The notes under the pieces were generated by a model that did not search any database, was not told the DNA's origin, and worked only from the letters and a program-made list of their open reading frames with translations. The translations under genes were made by a program, and so were the position numbers. From Sinorhizobium alkalisoli (GTDB lineage: Bacteria > Pseudomonadota > Alphaproteobacteria > Rhizobiales > Rhizobiaceae), in NCBI RefSeq assembly GCF_008932245.1, contig NZ_CP034909.1, positions 2,356,001 through 2,420,000 of the forward strand: a stretch of DNA of 64,000 bases. The letters run 5' to 3'. This document shows, piece by piece, positions 8,138 to 17,327 of the stretch (position 1 is its first letter; each line of letters opens with the position of its first letter).

Positions 8138-9055
8138 TCAGCCGCGCGGTGCCGTGGTCTTGACGCGCACGCCGTGCGCCTTCTCGCCCTCCGGCTCGAC
8201 GTGAATGGCGATCCGCGCCCCCGGGTGAACGACACGGATCGCATCCTCGATGCGATCGCATATATCATGGGCTTCGCCAACCGGCATCGCCTCCGGCACC
8301 ACCATGTGAAAATCCACGAAGGTCGCCGGGCCCGCCTGCCGCGTCTTTAAGTCGTGAACGCCGAGCGAGCCCTCGGCATTGTCCGCGATGGCCCGCTTGA
8401 TCGCCTCCTCTTCCTGCGCCGGCACGGCCCTGTCCATCAGCCCGTCGATCGAGCGCGAGATGACCTTCCAGCCCTGCCAGAGGATATTGCCGGCGACGAC
8501 CACCGCAAGCAGCGGATCGAGGATCGCGTAACCGGTGGCAAGTGCCAGGAGAAGGCCGACAAGCACGCCCGCCGAGGTCACGACATCCGACACGATATGG
8601 TGACCATCGGCGCTGAGCGCCGGCGAGCGATGGCGCCTGCCCGCCCGGATCAACAGATAGGCCCAGGCGGCGTTGATCACGCCGGCACCGAAATTGATCG
8701 CAAGACCGAGTGCGGGCGCATCCAGCATGGAGGGCGCCATCATCTCCGGCACAGCCTCCCAGATGATCAGGAGCGCCGCGACGACGATCAGCACGCCTTC
8801 GATGACCGCGGAAAAATACTCCGCCTTGTGGTGGCCGAACGGGTGTGTCGCATCCGCCGGCTTCGCGGCATAGCCGATCATCATATAGGCGATCACCGCA
8901 GCGATGACGTTGACGGTGGATTCCAGTCCGTCCGAGAGAAGAGCCACCGAGTCCGTCACCCACCAGGCGAGCATCTTCAGCCCCATGACGCCAAGAGAAA
9001 GCGGCATGCCCCAGAAGGCGAGCCTCAGGACTGTTCGGTTGTCGGGCGCGGTCAT
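8138..9055 (-). CDS. Cation diffusion facilitator (YiiP-type, probably Mn2+ exporter)
   Basis: A 305-residue CDF-family metal/proton antiporter with six transmembrane helices and a cytoplasmic C-terminal domain (about residues 210-305) rich in His and Asp. Likely metal ligands: SDGLES in TM2 and HHIVSD (HxxxD) in TM5. The start at 9055 is preceded by GAGGAATGAG; the 18 codons upstream look like leader. Its position beside trpE(G) matches the S. meliloti gene SMc02724 (SmYiiP), reported as a manganese exporter. The metal is inferred from that resemblance; zinc or iron export is possible. Confidence 0.88.
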   Translation of the reverse strand: MTAPDNRTVLRLAFWGMPLSLGVMGLKMLAWWVTDSVALLSDGLESTVNVIAAVIAYMMIGYAAKPADATHPFGHHKAEYFSAVIEGVLIVVAALLIIWEAVPEMMAPSMLDAPALGLAINFGAGVINAAWAYLLIRAGRRHRSPALSADGHHIVSDVVTSAGVLVGLLLALATGYAILDPLLAVVVAGNILWQGWKVISRSIDGLMDRAVPAQEEEAIKRAIADNAEGSLGVHDLKTRQAGPATFVDFHMVVPEAMPVGEAHDICDRIEDAIRVVHPGARIAIHVEPEGEKAHGVRVKTTAPRG

Positions 9056-9102
9056 CTCATTCCTCTGCAGATGCAAACGAGTTGCAAATGCATGCCTATT
9101 CA

Positions 9103-9142
9103 AACGCAAAACCGCCCGCGCGGGTTTTCGCGCAGGCGGGTC
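9103..9142 (-). terminator. Rho-independent terminator of trpE(G)
   Basis: On the minus strand ACCCGCCTGCGCG pairs with CGCGCGGGCGGT, followed by TTTTG. It lies about 90 bp after the trpE(G) stop and before yiiP on the same strand, so the two genes are probably separate transcription units. Confidence 0.7.
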
Positions 9143-9229
9143 GTCGTCACCATGGGCGATTTCGGACGGATTGTCAAAGGGCGGTCACCGCCCGCGCGCC
9201 TCTGCCGCAGGTAGTCGAAATGTGTCGCC

Positions 9230-11419
9230 CTAGGCCGCCTTGATCTTCGCGCGCTTGGCCAGATGCGCCACCACGTTTTCGATCATCCGCATGCCGGCGT
9301 CACCGCCGAGCGTCATGATCGATTCGGGGTGAAACTGCACCGCGGCCACGGGTTCCTTCATGTGCTCGATGCCCATGATCGTGCCGTCCTCACTCTCGGC
9401 CGTTATCGTGAACTCACGCGGCAGGCTCGATGGGTCGGCGAAGATAGAATGGTAGCGTCCGACCGTCACCTCGCGGCCGAGGCCGGAAAAGACGATGCCC
9501 GGTTCCAACACCCGAATGCGCGAGGGCTTGCCATGCATTGGGATCGCCAATTGCCGAAGGTCTCCGCCATAAGCTTCCGCCAGCGCCTGCAGGCCGAGGC
9601 AGACGCCGAAAATCGGCAACTCGCGCGCCCGCGCCTTCTTGATCGTCGCCTTGCAGTCGAAGTCCTTCGGGCTGCCGGGGCCGGGCGAAAGCACGACGAG
9701 GTCCGGCTTGACCCGATCGAAGATCTCCTCGGCGACCGGCGTGCGCACCGTCGTGACGGTAGCACCGGTCTGGCGGAAATAATTGGCCAGCGTGTGGACG
9801 AAGCTGTCCTCGTGGTCGACGAGCAGGATTTTGACCCCGGCGCCGACCGGGGCCACGTCGCGCGCGGCCTTGGCGCTGTTGGTGGATTTCGCATCGCGAA
9901 TGGCGGCAATCATGGCGGAGGCCTTCAGTTCGGTTTCGGCTTCTTCCTCTTCGGGGCTGGAATCATAAAGCAGCGTCGCGCCCGCCCGCACCTCGGCAAT
10001 CCCGTCCTTGATCCGGATCGTGCGCAGCGTCAGGCCGGTGTTCATGTCGCCATTGAAGCCGACCATGCCGATCGCGCCGCCATACCAGGCGCGCGGGCTC
10101 TTCTCGTGGCTCTCGATGAAGCGCATCGCCCAGAGCTTAGGCGCCCCGGTCACGGTCACCGCCCAGGCATGGCTCAGAAAGCCGTCGAAGGCGTCCATAT
10201 CGTCGCGCAGGCGCCCCTCGATATGATCGACCGTGTGGATCAGCCGCGAATACATCTCGATCTGACGGCGGCCGATCACCTTCACCGATCCCGGCACGCA
10301 GACGCGGCTCTTGTCGTTGCGATCCACATCCGAGCACATGGTGAGCTCGGACTCGTCCTTCTTCGAGTTCAGGAGCTTGAGGATCTGCTCGCTGTCGGCA
10401 ATCGGATCGTCGCCGCGCTTGATTGTCCCGGAAATCGGGCAGGTCTCGATGCGGCGGCCAGACACACGCACGAACATCTCCGGCGAGGCACCGACGAGAT
10501 ATTCCTGGTTTCCGAGGTTGATGAAAAAGGAATAAGGCGACGGATTGATCGCCTTCAGCCGGTTGGAGATTTCCGAAGGGCGGCTTTCGCAGCGCTCGTA
10601 GAACTTCTGCCCCGGAACCACTTCGAAAAGATCGCCGCGGCGGAAGCTCTCCTTCGCCTTGACGACAAGCTCGGCATATTCGCCCGGCCGATGGTCCCCG
10701 TGCGGCGGAATGCTGTCGACGATGCGGAACGGTTCCGGCGCGATGTCGGCCGCCTTGCCTTCGGTCGAAAGTCCACCTCCCGCAAAGTCATAGCGGTCGA
10801 TCCAGGCCCTTGCCGCATAGTGATCTACGACGAGGATCTCATCGGGCAGGAAGAGGACCATGTCGCGCTGGTCCTGCGGCCGCTCAAGCTTGAGTTCGAT
10901 CGAGTCGAACTGGAAGGCGAGATCGTAGCCGAAGGCGCCATAGAGGCCGAGGCTCGCATCCTCTTCCGAATGGAAGAGGTTGGTCACCGCGCGGAGCACG
11001 GTGAAGACGGTTGGCATCTTCGAGCGTTCTTCCTCGGTGAAAACGCGGTCGGGCTCGTCGATGGTAACGTCGAGACGACGCGCGGTCCGGTCCCCGAGCG
11101 TGATGTCGACCACGGACTTCAGGTGCTCGGCGACAAGCGCCAGCAGCACTTCGCCGCGCTCATTATAGGCTTCGATCCAGAGCGAACGGCCGAACGAAGA
11201 AATGGCAAGCGGCGGATCGACGACGGCAGTGTCCCAGCGGGTGTAACGGCCGGGATATTCGTAGTTGGAGGAGAACACAGCGCCGCGTCTCTCGTCGAGC
11301 CTTTCGACATAGCCGGCGATCGCGTCCGTATAGGAGGCTTCGCGCCGCCTGCGGGTGACGACGATGCCGCCCCGGGTGGTGTAGCTTTCCGCGCCGTCTT
11401 CCAGAATTACCGTTGCCAT
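9230..11419 (-). CDS. trpE(G): Anthranilate synthase, fused TrpE-TrpG
   Basis: A 729-residue fusion of both anthranilate synthase subunits, making anthranilate from chorismate and glutamine (first step of tryptophan synthesis). The N-terminal 500 residues are the chorismate-binding part ([59 protein letters not shown]). From about residue 530 comes the class I glutamine amidotransferase: [23 protein letters not shown] with the nucleophilic Cys, and AVQFHPES with His and Glu. The fusion and this length are typical of rhizobia. The start at 11419 gives the known size; the 27 codons upstream overlap the attenuator. Regulation is by the trpL attenuator. Confidence 0.97.
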   Translation of the reverse strand: MATVILEDGAESYTTRGGIVVTRRRREASYTDAIAGYVERLDERRGAVFSSNYEYPGRYTRWDTAVVDPPLAISSFGRSLWIEAYNERGEVLLALVAEHLKSVVDITLGDRTARRLDVTIDEPDRVFTEEERSKMPTVFTVLRAVTNLFHSEEDASLGLYGAFGYDLAFQFDSIELKLERPQDQRDMVLFLPDEILVVDHYAARAWIDRYDFAGGGLSTEGKAADIAPEPFRIVDSIPPHGDHRPGEYAELVVKAKESFRRGDLFEVVPGQKFYERCESRPSEISNRLKAINPSPYSFFINLGNQEYLVGASPEMFVRVSGRRIETCPISGTIKRGDDPIADSEQILKLLNSKKDESELTMCSDVDRNDKSRVCVPGSVKVIGRRQIEMYSRLIHTVDHIEGRLRDDMDAFDGFLSHAWAVTVTGAPKLWAMRFIESHEKSPRAWYGGAIGMVGFNGDMNTGLTLRTIRIKDGIAEVRAGATLLYDSSPEEEEAETELKASAMIAAIRDAKSTNSAKAARDVAPVGAGVKILLVDHEDSFVHTLANYFRQTGATVTTVRTPVAEEIFDRVKPDLVVLSPGPGSPKDFDCKATIKKARARELPIFGVCLGLQALAEAYGGDLRQLAIPMHGKPSRIRVLEPGIVFSGLGREVTVGRYHSIFADPSSLPREFTITAESEDGTIMGIEHMKEPVAAVQFHPESIMTLGGDAGMRMIENVVAHLAKRAKIKAA

Positions 11420-11466
11420 TCGTCTCGCTCCGTCAAAGCCCGGTCTTTCCACGCGGCCCGAATACG

Positions 11467-11577
11467 AAAAAGCCGCCTCGAAATCTCCGGGCGGCTTCAT
11501 GTCTCAATCACGCATGACTGGTCAAGGCCGCTTCAGCGGACCCACCACCAGACCGAAATGTTGCGTGCGGTTGCCAT
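11467..11577 (-). ncRNA. trp attenuator RNA (rnTrpL-type)
   Basis: Leader transcript from the trpL start to an intrinsic terminator: on the minus strand AAGCCGCC pairs with GGCGGCTT followed by TTTTT (about 11467-11498). When tryptophan is scarce, ribosomes stall on the Trp codons and should prevent this hairpin. In S. meliloti the terminated RNA also acts in trans as the sRNA rnTrpL; whether that holds here is inferred. Confidence 0.85.
11533..11577 (-). CDS. trpL: trp operon leader peptide
   Basis: A 14-residue leader peptide (MATARNISVWWWVR) with three successive Trp codons, too short for normal gene calling. It is close in length and sequence to the published S. meliloti peTrpL. No Shine-Dalgarno precedes the ATG, and a -10-like TAACAG ends 8 bp before it, consistent with the leaderless start known in S. 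meliloti. Confidence 0.92.
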   Translation of the reverse strand: MATARNISVWWWVR

Positions 11578-11585
11578 GGGCGAAA

Positions 11586-11614
11586 CTGTTAGCCTGCCTT
11601 TGGACGGCGTGCAA
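11586..11614 (-). promoter_or_regulatory. Predicted promoter of trpL-trpE(G)
   Basis: On the minus strand, a TTGCAC -35 box (11609-11614), a 17-bp spacer and a TAACAG -10-like box (11586-11591), placing the start at or very near the trpL ATG. The rest of 11615-11835 holds no gene that I can recognise. Confidence 0.6.
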
Positions 11615-11835
11615 GCGGGAAAAGCATTGGTTGAATAGGACGGCCACCGCCGGACCGTCCAGCCTTCCGGACCTCAGAAGCGCTGACCAGAGAGTCCCGG
11701 AAGGTGCGTCTCGGCTCGGAATGATATTGCGACGGCTGCGAGTATACCCCTCTCCTCAGTTTCAGCACATTTTGACGGAGGATTGTTCCCTTGCGCTCGG
11801 CACGTTCGACCGCGACGCGAACGGAAGGTCCCCGC

Positions 11836-12648
11836 ATGCGCCACGCCGGACTCATATTGCTCTGCTCCTTGATCGCCTGCGGCGCGACCCTGCCTCAGCA
11901 GGGGCCGGTGCCAGCGGAGAAACCCGAAAACAGCAGTAAGCCGACTCCGGCGCCGAAACCTGCGGCGCCGACCGACAATGACAGTTCCGCAACCGGGAAG
12001 ACCGAGTCCGGCCGCGACTTGCCTGCCGGCTGGAAGGACGATGCCATTGACGCCGTGCCGCCGGTGATCGTCGAAATCGAGAAGGAAGATGAAGGTGCCT
12101 ACCGAGCCTGCCTCGCCGCGCTTCGCACCCTCGGCGCCTCATTCACCGAAGGCGCGCGCATCGACGACGGCAAGGGTTGCGGCATCGACAAGCCGATCGA
12201 AGTCAACGAAATTCTGCCGGGCACGTCGCTGAAGCCGGAGGGCACGATGCGCTGCGAAACGGCGCTGGCGCTTGCCCGTTGGACCAGGGAGACCGCGGCT
12301 CCGGCCGCGAAGGTCGCCTTCGGCCCGGATGCGGCCATCGGGAGCCTCAATCAGGCCTCTTCCTACGTCTGCCGTCTCAGGAACAACGGCAGCACCGGCA
12401 AGATATCCGAACACGCGCGTGGCAACGCCATCGATATTGCCTCCATCACACTGAAGGATGGCAAAACGATCGACATCCAGCCGCGCGACGACGACGGTAC
12501 GCTAACCGGCGCCTTTCAGCGCGCCATCACCGCCACCGCCTGCCTCTATTTCACCACCGTGCTCGATCCCGGCAGCGATGCGGCGCACGAGACGCATCTG
12601 CATTTCGACGTCATCGAACGGAAGAACGGTTATCGGTATTGCCGTTGA
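11836..12648 (+). CDS. Extensin-like family lipoprotein
   Basis: A 270-residue envelope protein. The N-terminus (MRHAGLILLCSLIACGATL) has a lipobox ending at Cys15, so it is probably a lipoprotein. A Pro/Ala/Lys-rich linker (about 20-60) follows. The C-terminal domain of about 180 residues is the bacterial extensin-like domain. It carries SEHARGNAIDIA and HETHLHFDV, a His-Asp-His pattern like that of M15-type zinc peptidases acting on peptidoglycan; enzyme activity is inferred only. Start 11836 follows GGAAGG; an upstream in-frame ATG at 11791 would spoil the signal sequence. It is divergent from trpL. Confidence 0.8.
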   Translation: MRHAGLILLCSLIACGATLPQQGPVPAEKPENSSKPTPAPKPAAPTDNDSSATGKTESGRDLPAGWKDDAIDAVPPVIVEIEKEDEGAYRACLAALRTLGASFTEGARIDDGKGCGIDKPIEVNEILPGTSLKPEGTMRCETALALARWTRETAAPAAKVAFGPDAAIGSLNQASSYVCRLRNNGSTGKISEHARGNAIDIASITLKDGKTIDIQPRDDDGTLTGAFQRAITATACLYFTTVLDPGSDAAHETHLHFDVIERKNGYRYCR

Positions 12649-12676
12649 CAATATTGCATCAGCGACGAATCTCCCC

Positions 12677-13135
12677 TCAGCCGCCCCCACTCTCGTACCC
12701 GAGCGCGACGAATACGCCGGAAAAGCATCCCGCGACCTCTCCTTCGCCCATGAGCTCGGCCGTGACCGTCAGTCGCGCGCGGCCGTGCCGCTCCAGGAGG
12801 CGCATGAACCCCGGCCATTGATCCGGGTCTTCAAGGCTCGAGCGCGCCGAAAAGCCGCCGGCGACGGGCTTCAGGTAATCCATGCGGTTGCTCTGGATCA
12901 CCAACCGGCTGTTGACGCCGCTCAACCGCAGCCGCAGATGGAGGAGCGACCAGGCGGCGAGGATCGACAGCGCCGAGGCGCTGCCGCCGAAGACCGTTTC
13001 GCGATGGTTGATGTTCGGTGCGAGCGGTGCCTGAAGAACCACATGCCCCCACTCCAGCGCCGCCACCTCGACCTGCATGGCGGCGGAGAGCGGAATATGG
13101 GCATGGAGGTATTCCCGCAGTTCCGAGGGTGTCAT
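12677..13135 (-). CDS. YiiD_C-type hot-dog thioesterase-like protein
   Basis: A 152-residue protein resembling the C-terminal thioesterase domain of YiiD (hot-dog fold). The cues are NINHRETVFGGSASALSILAAWSLLHLRL, typical of the central helix with its conserved residues, and the following strands SRLVIQSNRMDYLKPV. It may hydrolyse an acyl-CoA or bind acyl groups; the substrate is unknown. The ATG at 13135 has a clear AGGAGG upstream. The frame is open far upstream, but that part is antisense to the DUF1993 gene and was excluded. It converges on the extensin-like gene. Confidence 0.75.
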   Translation of the reverse strand: MTPSELREYLHAHIPLSAAMQVEVAALEWGHVVLQAPLAPNINHRETVFGGSASALSILAAWSLLHLRLRLSGVNSRLVIQSNRMDYLKPVAGGFSARSSLEDPDQWPGFMRLLERHGRARLTVTAELMGEGEVAGCFSGVFVALGYESGGG

Positions 13136-13188
13136 AATGCCTCCTATGGTTGGCCACGGACCAGTGGCCGGGCAGAACTCACTTCTAC

Positions 13189-13300
13189 CGCATCGGCCCG
13201 AAAATCGTACCCGATTTTCGGAAAGCTCGATGCGCAGATTCAAAGCGTTAGCGTCCTTTGCGCGTCTGAAAGCGTCTGAAAGACGCGCGGCGCTGCAATC
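13189..13300 (+). repeat. Intergenic repeat, copy 1 (inverted partner at 14216-14331)
   Basis: The block from GCATCGGCCCGAAAATCGTA through GGAAAGCTCGATGCGCAG to GACGCGCGGCGCTGCAAT recurs in inverted orientation about 1 kb downstream. It contains hairpins such as CGATTTTCGG and GCGCGTCT...AGACGCGC. With copy 2 it brackets the DUF1993 gene. The rest of 13136-13435 contains no gene that I can see. Confidence 0.75.
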
Positions 13301-13435
13301 GGGAGCCGAGCTACGGCACGTTGCGGCGTCTTTTCGCGCAAACCTCGCCGCGCCCGATTGAAACCTCTCCCAACCGCCACGATCTAAGGGCGGCCAAGCA
13401 TTTTTCTGCAAGCACAAACCTATCGAGGAACATCC

Positions 13436-13945
13436 ATGCCGCTCCCCATGTACGCACTCATCGTCCCCGCCTTCACCCGCGGCTTTACGGCCCTCGACGG
13501 ACTTCTGGGCAAGGCCGAAGCGTTCGCCACCGAGAGGGGCATGCCGCTCGCGGAGCTCTTCGACGCGCGGCTCGCGCCGGACATGCTGCCGCTCGCTGGC
13601 CAGATTCAGCGGGCGAGCGACACGGCGAAGAACGCGATCGGGCGGTTGACGACGCTCGAGGCGCCACGCCTTCCCGATGACGAACAGGATTTCGCGGCAC
13701 TGCACGAGCGGATCGCCAGGACGATGGCCTTTATCGAGACCGTGAAACCCGAGCATCTCGACGGCAGCGAGACCCGTGAGGTGACGCTCAGCTTCCCCAA
13801 CCTCAAGGTGACGTTCAGCGGCGGCGATTACCTCCTGCAGTTCGTGCTGCCGAACTTCTATTTCCACGTCACCACTACCTACGACATCCTGCGCCACAAA
13901 GGCGTACCGATCGGCAAGGCGGACTTCATCGGCCACCTCGGCTAA
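13436..13945 (+). CDS. DUF1993 family protein
   Basis: A 169-residue soluble helical protein of the DUF1993 type, a DinB-like fold of unknown function. Recognisable parts are the N-terminal PMYALIVPAFTRGFTALDGLLGKA, the middle PDDEQDFAALHERIARTMAFIETV and the C-terminal PNFYFHVTTTYDILRHKGVPIGKADFIG. The His residues near the end are typical of the family. It is a single gene lying between inverted copies of an intergenic repeat, with a second palindromic element right at its stop codon. Confidence 0.82.
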   Translation: MPLPMYALIVPAFTRGFTALDGLLGKAEAFATERGMPLAELFDARLAPDMLPLAGQIQRASDTAKNAIGRLTTLEAPRLPDDEQDFAALHERIARTMAFIETVKPEHLDGSETREVTLSFPNLKVTFSGGDYLLQFVLPNFYFHVTTTYDILRHKGVPIGKADFIGHLG

Positions 13946-14208
13946 CCCGCATTTCTCACACTCCTTGCGCCTTGCGTTGGATTTTGGCGAGTTGGATGCA
14001 GGCGAAAGCCGCGAAAAGCGTAGCCCGTCCTACGGTTGAGCGGCTTTCGCCCGGAGGCAGCCGCCATAATCCAACCCTGCGGGCCGGTTGAAAATGGCGA
14101 CTGTGTGCGTCGCATGACTTGCCCGATGAGCCACATCGGGCTGCACGATTCTCCTACCCTGTCCCCATTTTGAACCGGCGCAGGGCACAAGGAGTGTGAG
14201 AATGCGGG
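13946..14208. repeat. MITE-like palindromic element
   Basis: A 263-bp segment bounded by near-perfect terminal inverted repeats: CCCGCATTTCTCACACTCCTTG on the left and its complement, one base shorter, on the right. Inside are further paired blocks, including a hairpin of GAAAGCCGC with GCGGCTTTC and a pair TTGGATT with AATCCAA. It has no coding capacity. It begins directly after the stop codon of the DUF1993 gene. This looks like a non-autonomous mobile or mosaic element; I cannot name its family. Confidence 0.65.
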
Positions 14209-14215
14209 CTAGGCC

Positions 14216-14331
14216 AGGATCTACGGCGCAGCGCGTCTTTTCAGACGCGCAAAGGTCCAAAGGTCGCTGTAACTCTTTGAATCTGCGCATCGAGCTTTCC
14301 GAAAATCGGGTACGATTCTCGGGCCGATGCG
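14216..14331 (-). repeat. Intergenic repeat, copy 2
   Basis: An inverted copy of 13189-13300 containing CTTTGAATCTGCGCATCGAG, TTTCCGAAAATCGGGTACGA and CGGGCCGATGCG, plus the hairpin GCGCGTCTTTTCAGACGCGC. It abuts the fhs stop codon and could serve as the fhs terminator. Confidence 0.75.
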
Positions 14332-16011
14332 TTAAAACAGCCCTTCGATGTAGCCCGCTTCGTTGAGGCGGATCCTCTCGGACGAGGGCACTTTCGGCAG
14401 GCCCGGCATTGTCATGATCTCGCCGGTGATGACGACGATGAAGCCGGCGCCTGCCGCGAGCCGCACCTCGCGGATCGGCACCGCATGCCCGCTCGGTGCG
14501 CCGCGCAGGTTGGGGTCGGTGGAAAAGGAATATTGCGTTTTGGCCATGCAGATCGGCAGATAGCCATAGCCCTGGTCTTCCCAGGTCCGGAGCTGCTCGC
14601 GCACCAGCTTGTCGGCTATGACCTCGCTCGCATGGTAGATATCCTTGGCGATGGTCTCGATCTTCTGGAAGAGCGGCATTTCATCTGGATAGAGCGGCGA
14701 GAACTGCGAATGGCCGGCATTGGCGAGTTCGACGACCTTCAAGGCCAGATCCTCGATGCCAGCTGAGCCTTCGGCCCAGTGCTTGCAGAGCACCGCCTCG
14801 GACCCGAGCGTCCTCACATAGTCCTTGATCGCCTGGATCTCTGCTTCCGTGTCGGTCGTGAAATGGTTGATCGCGACCAGTGCCGGAACGCCGAATTTCT
14901 TGACGTTCTGCACGTGCCGCCCGAGATTGGCGCACCCCTTCTTCAAGGCCTCGACATTCTCCTTGCCGAGATCTTCCCTCTTCACCCCGCCATTCATCTT
15001 GATCGCCCTGACGGTTGCGACGATCACTGCGGCGTCCGGCTTGAGTCCGGCCTTGCGGCACTTGATGTCGAAGAATTTTTCCGCTCCGAGATCGGCCCCG
15101 AAGCCCGCTTCCGTCACGACGTAATCGGCGAGCTTCAGCGCGGTTGTCGTCGCCACCACCGAGTTGCAGCCATGGGCGATATTGGCAAAAGGGCCGCCAT
15201 GGACGAAAGCCGGATTGTTCTCGAGCGTCTGCACCAGGTTCGGCTGCATGGCGTCCTTGAGCAGCACGGCCATGGCGCCGTCCGCCTTGATCTCGCGGGC
15301 GAAAACCGGGCTCTTGTCGCGCCGGTAGCCGATGATGATGTTGCCGAGGCGTCTTTCGAGGTCCCGGATGTCCGTCGCCAGACACAGGATCGCCATGACT
15401 TCGGAGGCGACGGTGATGTCGAAACCCGTCTCGCGTGGATAGCCATTGGCAACACCGCCAAGCGCGCCGACGATCTGGCGCAGCGCCCGGTCGTTCATGT
15501 CCATCACCCGCCGCCAGGCAACGCGGCGGGTATCGATCGCCTGTTCGTTGCCCCAATAGATGTGATTGTCGATCAGCGCAGCGAGCAGGTTGTGCGCCGA
15601 GGTGATGGCGTGAAAATCGCCCGTGAAATGTAGATTGATGTCCTCCATAGGCACCACCTGGGCATAGCCGCCGCCGGCGGCACCGCCCTTGATGCCGAAG
15701 CAGGGGCCGAGCGAAGCTTCGCGGATGCAGACGATTGCCTTCTTGCCAATACGGCTCAGACCGTCGCCAAGCCCGACGGTGGTCGTCGTCTTGCCCTCAC
15801 CCGCCGGGGTCGGGTTGATCGCCGTCACAAGGATTAGCCGCCCGTTCTTCCTTTCTTTCTGCGCGGCGATGAACTCCGCGCTCACCTTCGCCTTGTCGTG
15901 CCCATAGGGAAGCAGGTGCTCCGGCGGAATGCCGAGCTTCGCACCGATTTCCATGATCGGCTTCTTCGTCGCGGCGCGCGCGATCTCGATGTCGGATTTG
16001 ACGTGCCCCAT
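14332..16011 (-). CDS. fhs: Formate-tetrahydrofolate ligase
   Basis: A 559-residue formyltetrahydrofolate synthetase, which uses ATP to join formate and tetrahydrofolate into 10-formyl-THF (one-carbon metabolism, cytoplasm). The phosphate-binding loop [13 protein letters not shown] lies at about 64-76; [35 protein letters not shown] is the usual following block, and [16 protein letters not shown] is conserved. Start 16011 ([12 protein letters not shown]) has GAGGGGAG before it and gives the usual length; 12 codons upstream are open but weakly supported. The stop codon touches an intergenic repeat. Confidence 0.97.
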   Translation of the reverse strand: MGHVKSDIEIARAATKKPIMEIGAKLGIPPEHLLPYGHDKAKVSAEFIAAQKERKNGRLILVTAINPTPAGEGKTTTTVGLGDGLSRIGKKAIVCIREASLGPCFGIKGGAAGGGYAQVVPMEDINLHFTGDFHAITSAHNLLAALIDNHIYWGNEQAIDTRRVAWRRVMDMNDRALRQIVGALGGVANGYPRETGFDITVASEVMAILCLATDIRDLERRLGNIIIGYRRDKSPVFAREIKADGAMAVLLKDAMQPNLVQTLENNPAFVHGGPFANIAHGCNSVVATTTALKLADYVVTEAGFGADLGAEKFFDIKCRKAGLKPDAAVIVATVRAIKMNGGVKREDLGKENVEALKKGCANLGRHVQNVKKFGVPALVAINHFTTDTEAEIQAIKDYVRTLGSEAVLCKHWAEGSAGIEDLALKVVELANAGHSQFSPLYPDEMPLFQKIETIAKDIYHASEVIADKLVREQLRTWEDQGYGYLPICMAKTQYSFSTDPNLRGAPSGHAVPIREVRLAAGAGFIVVITGEIMTMPGLPKVPSSERIRLNEAGYIEGLF

Positions 16012-16106
16012 GGCTCCCCTCAATTTGTGTTCGCACGGCTCGCGCATTCAACCTCCTCCGCCGAATGCGCTTGCGTTTGCTTGTTCTTACGCTGACATGA
16101 AGTCCG

Positions 16107-17324
16107 TCAGCGGGCAAGAATGTCGCGCATTTCCACGAGATTGGACCGAACACGGAGAATGTAGAAACCCATGGTTGCGAGGTGCGTCGGCATGATCCAG
16201 CCGTCCTCGCGGCCATTCGAGATGATCAGCGGTTGGATACGCAGCGCGGCGCGAAGCTGCTTCATCGTTTCCGTATAGATCGGCGTCAGCCCCCGCTGCG
16301 TGACGACATTCTCGAAATCGGCGCCCGCCGCCGACAGGATGCCGTAATAGCCGTAGAGTTGGCCGAATGAGAACCAGAAGCGGTCGTCCGCCCGCGTGTC
16401 GAACCAGCCGCCATTGTGCAACTCGGAGCGCTCGCGAATGATCGCCGACGTATTGCCGAGGTCGCTCGCGATGCGATCCAGGAATTCGACCAGATTGTCC
16501 GACCGCCCATCGAAGACCGCATCGCACTTGCCGAGAGATACATTGAACTTCCTGAGGTCGCGCATGGCGGCGCGATAGAAGCTGGGAGTCGGTGTTTTCG
16601 GGCCGAACGGGCTGATGCCGAAATACCAGGTCTCCTCGTCGAACTGGATATTGCCGCGCGCGCTCTGCAGGTCGTTGTTGATTCCGGAAGTGCCGCGGAC
16701 GCGGCCGAGCGAGTCGACCAGTTCCACGGCCGTGCGCCGCACCGCCTGATTGATGCCGCGCTGGAACGATGCCTTGTTGTCGAGCCAGGGCGTATCGTCC
16801 CAGTCGAGCCCGAAAAAGCCGATCTTGTAGGCAAGCATCGAGGATATCCAGGCGTTCTGGTTGACATTGAAGTCGATGAGATCGGCTGCAACATCGACGA
16901 TTGCGGAGTGCTGGCAGGCGGTCCCGGCGGGCAGCTGCGCGACGGCCAGCGATTCAGGCGTCGAGGTCCCTGCATCGAGCGCTGCCCGGTTGGCGGGGGT
17001 CACATCGGCCGATTGCCCGGTCGTCGTCGCCCCCGGACCACTGACCGGCGAGCCGGCCGGTGTCTTGCGTTCGGCGAGCTTGTAGCGGTCGACGTAATCC
17101 GGATCGAAATTGGTCCAGGCCTGCGTCTGCCAGATGAAATAGCCGTAGAAGAGGACAAAGGCGAGCAGGATGAGCGCGATTGGCCCTTTGATGATCCAAC
17201 TTCTTCCGCGGTACCAGTTGCCAAGCGCGACGAAGGGCCAGGCGAGCCACGCCACTACCAACCCGATGCCCCGGCCGATCGCCGTGAAGACACGCTGAAA
17301 GAACGCAACGATCGGATCGAACAT
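16107..17324 (-). CDS. DUF2333 family membrane-anchored protein (fifth gene of AAA+ operon)
   Basis: A 405-residue protein with one strong transmembrane helix at about 49-66 (ALILLAFVLFYGYFIW), preceded by amphipathic segments; the bulk should lie in the periplasm. It matches what I know as DUF2333 (QHSAIVDVAADLIDFNVNQNAWISSMLAYKIGFFGLDWDDTPWLDNKASFQRGINQAVRRTA). No catalytic motif is visible. The ATG at 17324 follows GAGGAATAG, which overlaps the end of the gene before it (3-bp gap), so the two are coupled. It is the last gene of the five-gene operon 22888-16107 and supplies its only clear membrane anchor. Confidence 0.8.
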   Translation of the reverse strand: MFDPIVAFFQRVFTAIGRGIGLVVAWLAWPFVALGNWYRGRSWIIKGPIALILLAFVLFYGYFIWQTQAWTNFDPDYVDRYKLAERKTPAGSPVSGPGATTTGQSADVTPANRAALDAGTSTPESLAVAQLPAGTACQHSAIVDVAADLIDFNVNQNAWISSMLAYKIGFFGLDWDDTPWLDNKASFQRGINQAVRRTAVELVDSLGRVRGTSGINNDLQSARGNIQFDEETWYFGISPFGPKTPTPSFYRAAMRDLRKFNVSLGKCDAVFDGRSDNLVEFLDRIASDLGNTSAIIRERSELHNGGWFDTRADDRFWFSFGQLYGYYGILSAAGADFENVVTQRGLTPIYTETMKQLRAALRIQPLIISNGREDGWIMPTHLATMGFYILRVRSNLVEMRDILAR

Positions 17325-17327
17325 CTT

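Noticed and set aside
9263..11638. 791-codon open frame opposite trpE(G)
   Set aside because: It is antisense to a certain gene. High G+C keeps the complementary frame open, and the product is rich in His, Arg and Asp with no fold.
13136..13936. Long N-terminal extension of the thioesterase-like protein
   Set aside because: The extension runs antisense through the DUF1993 gene and repeats; a good AGGAGG precedes the internal ATG at 13135.
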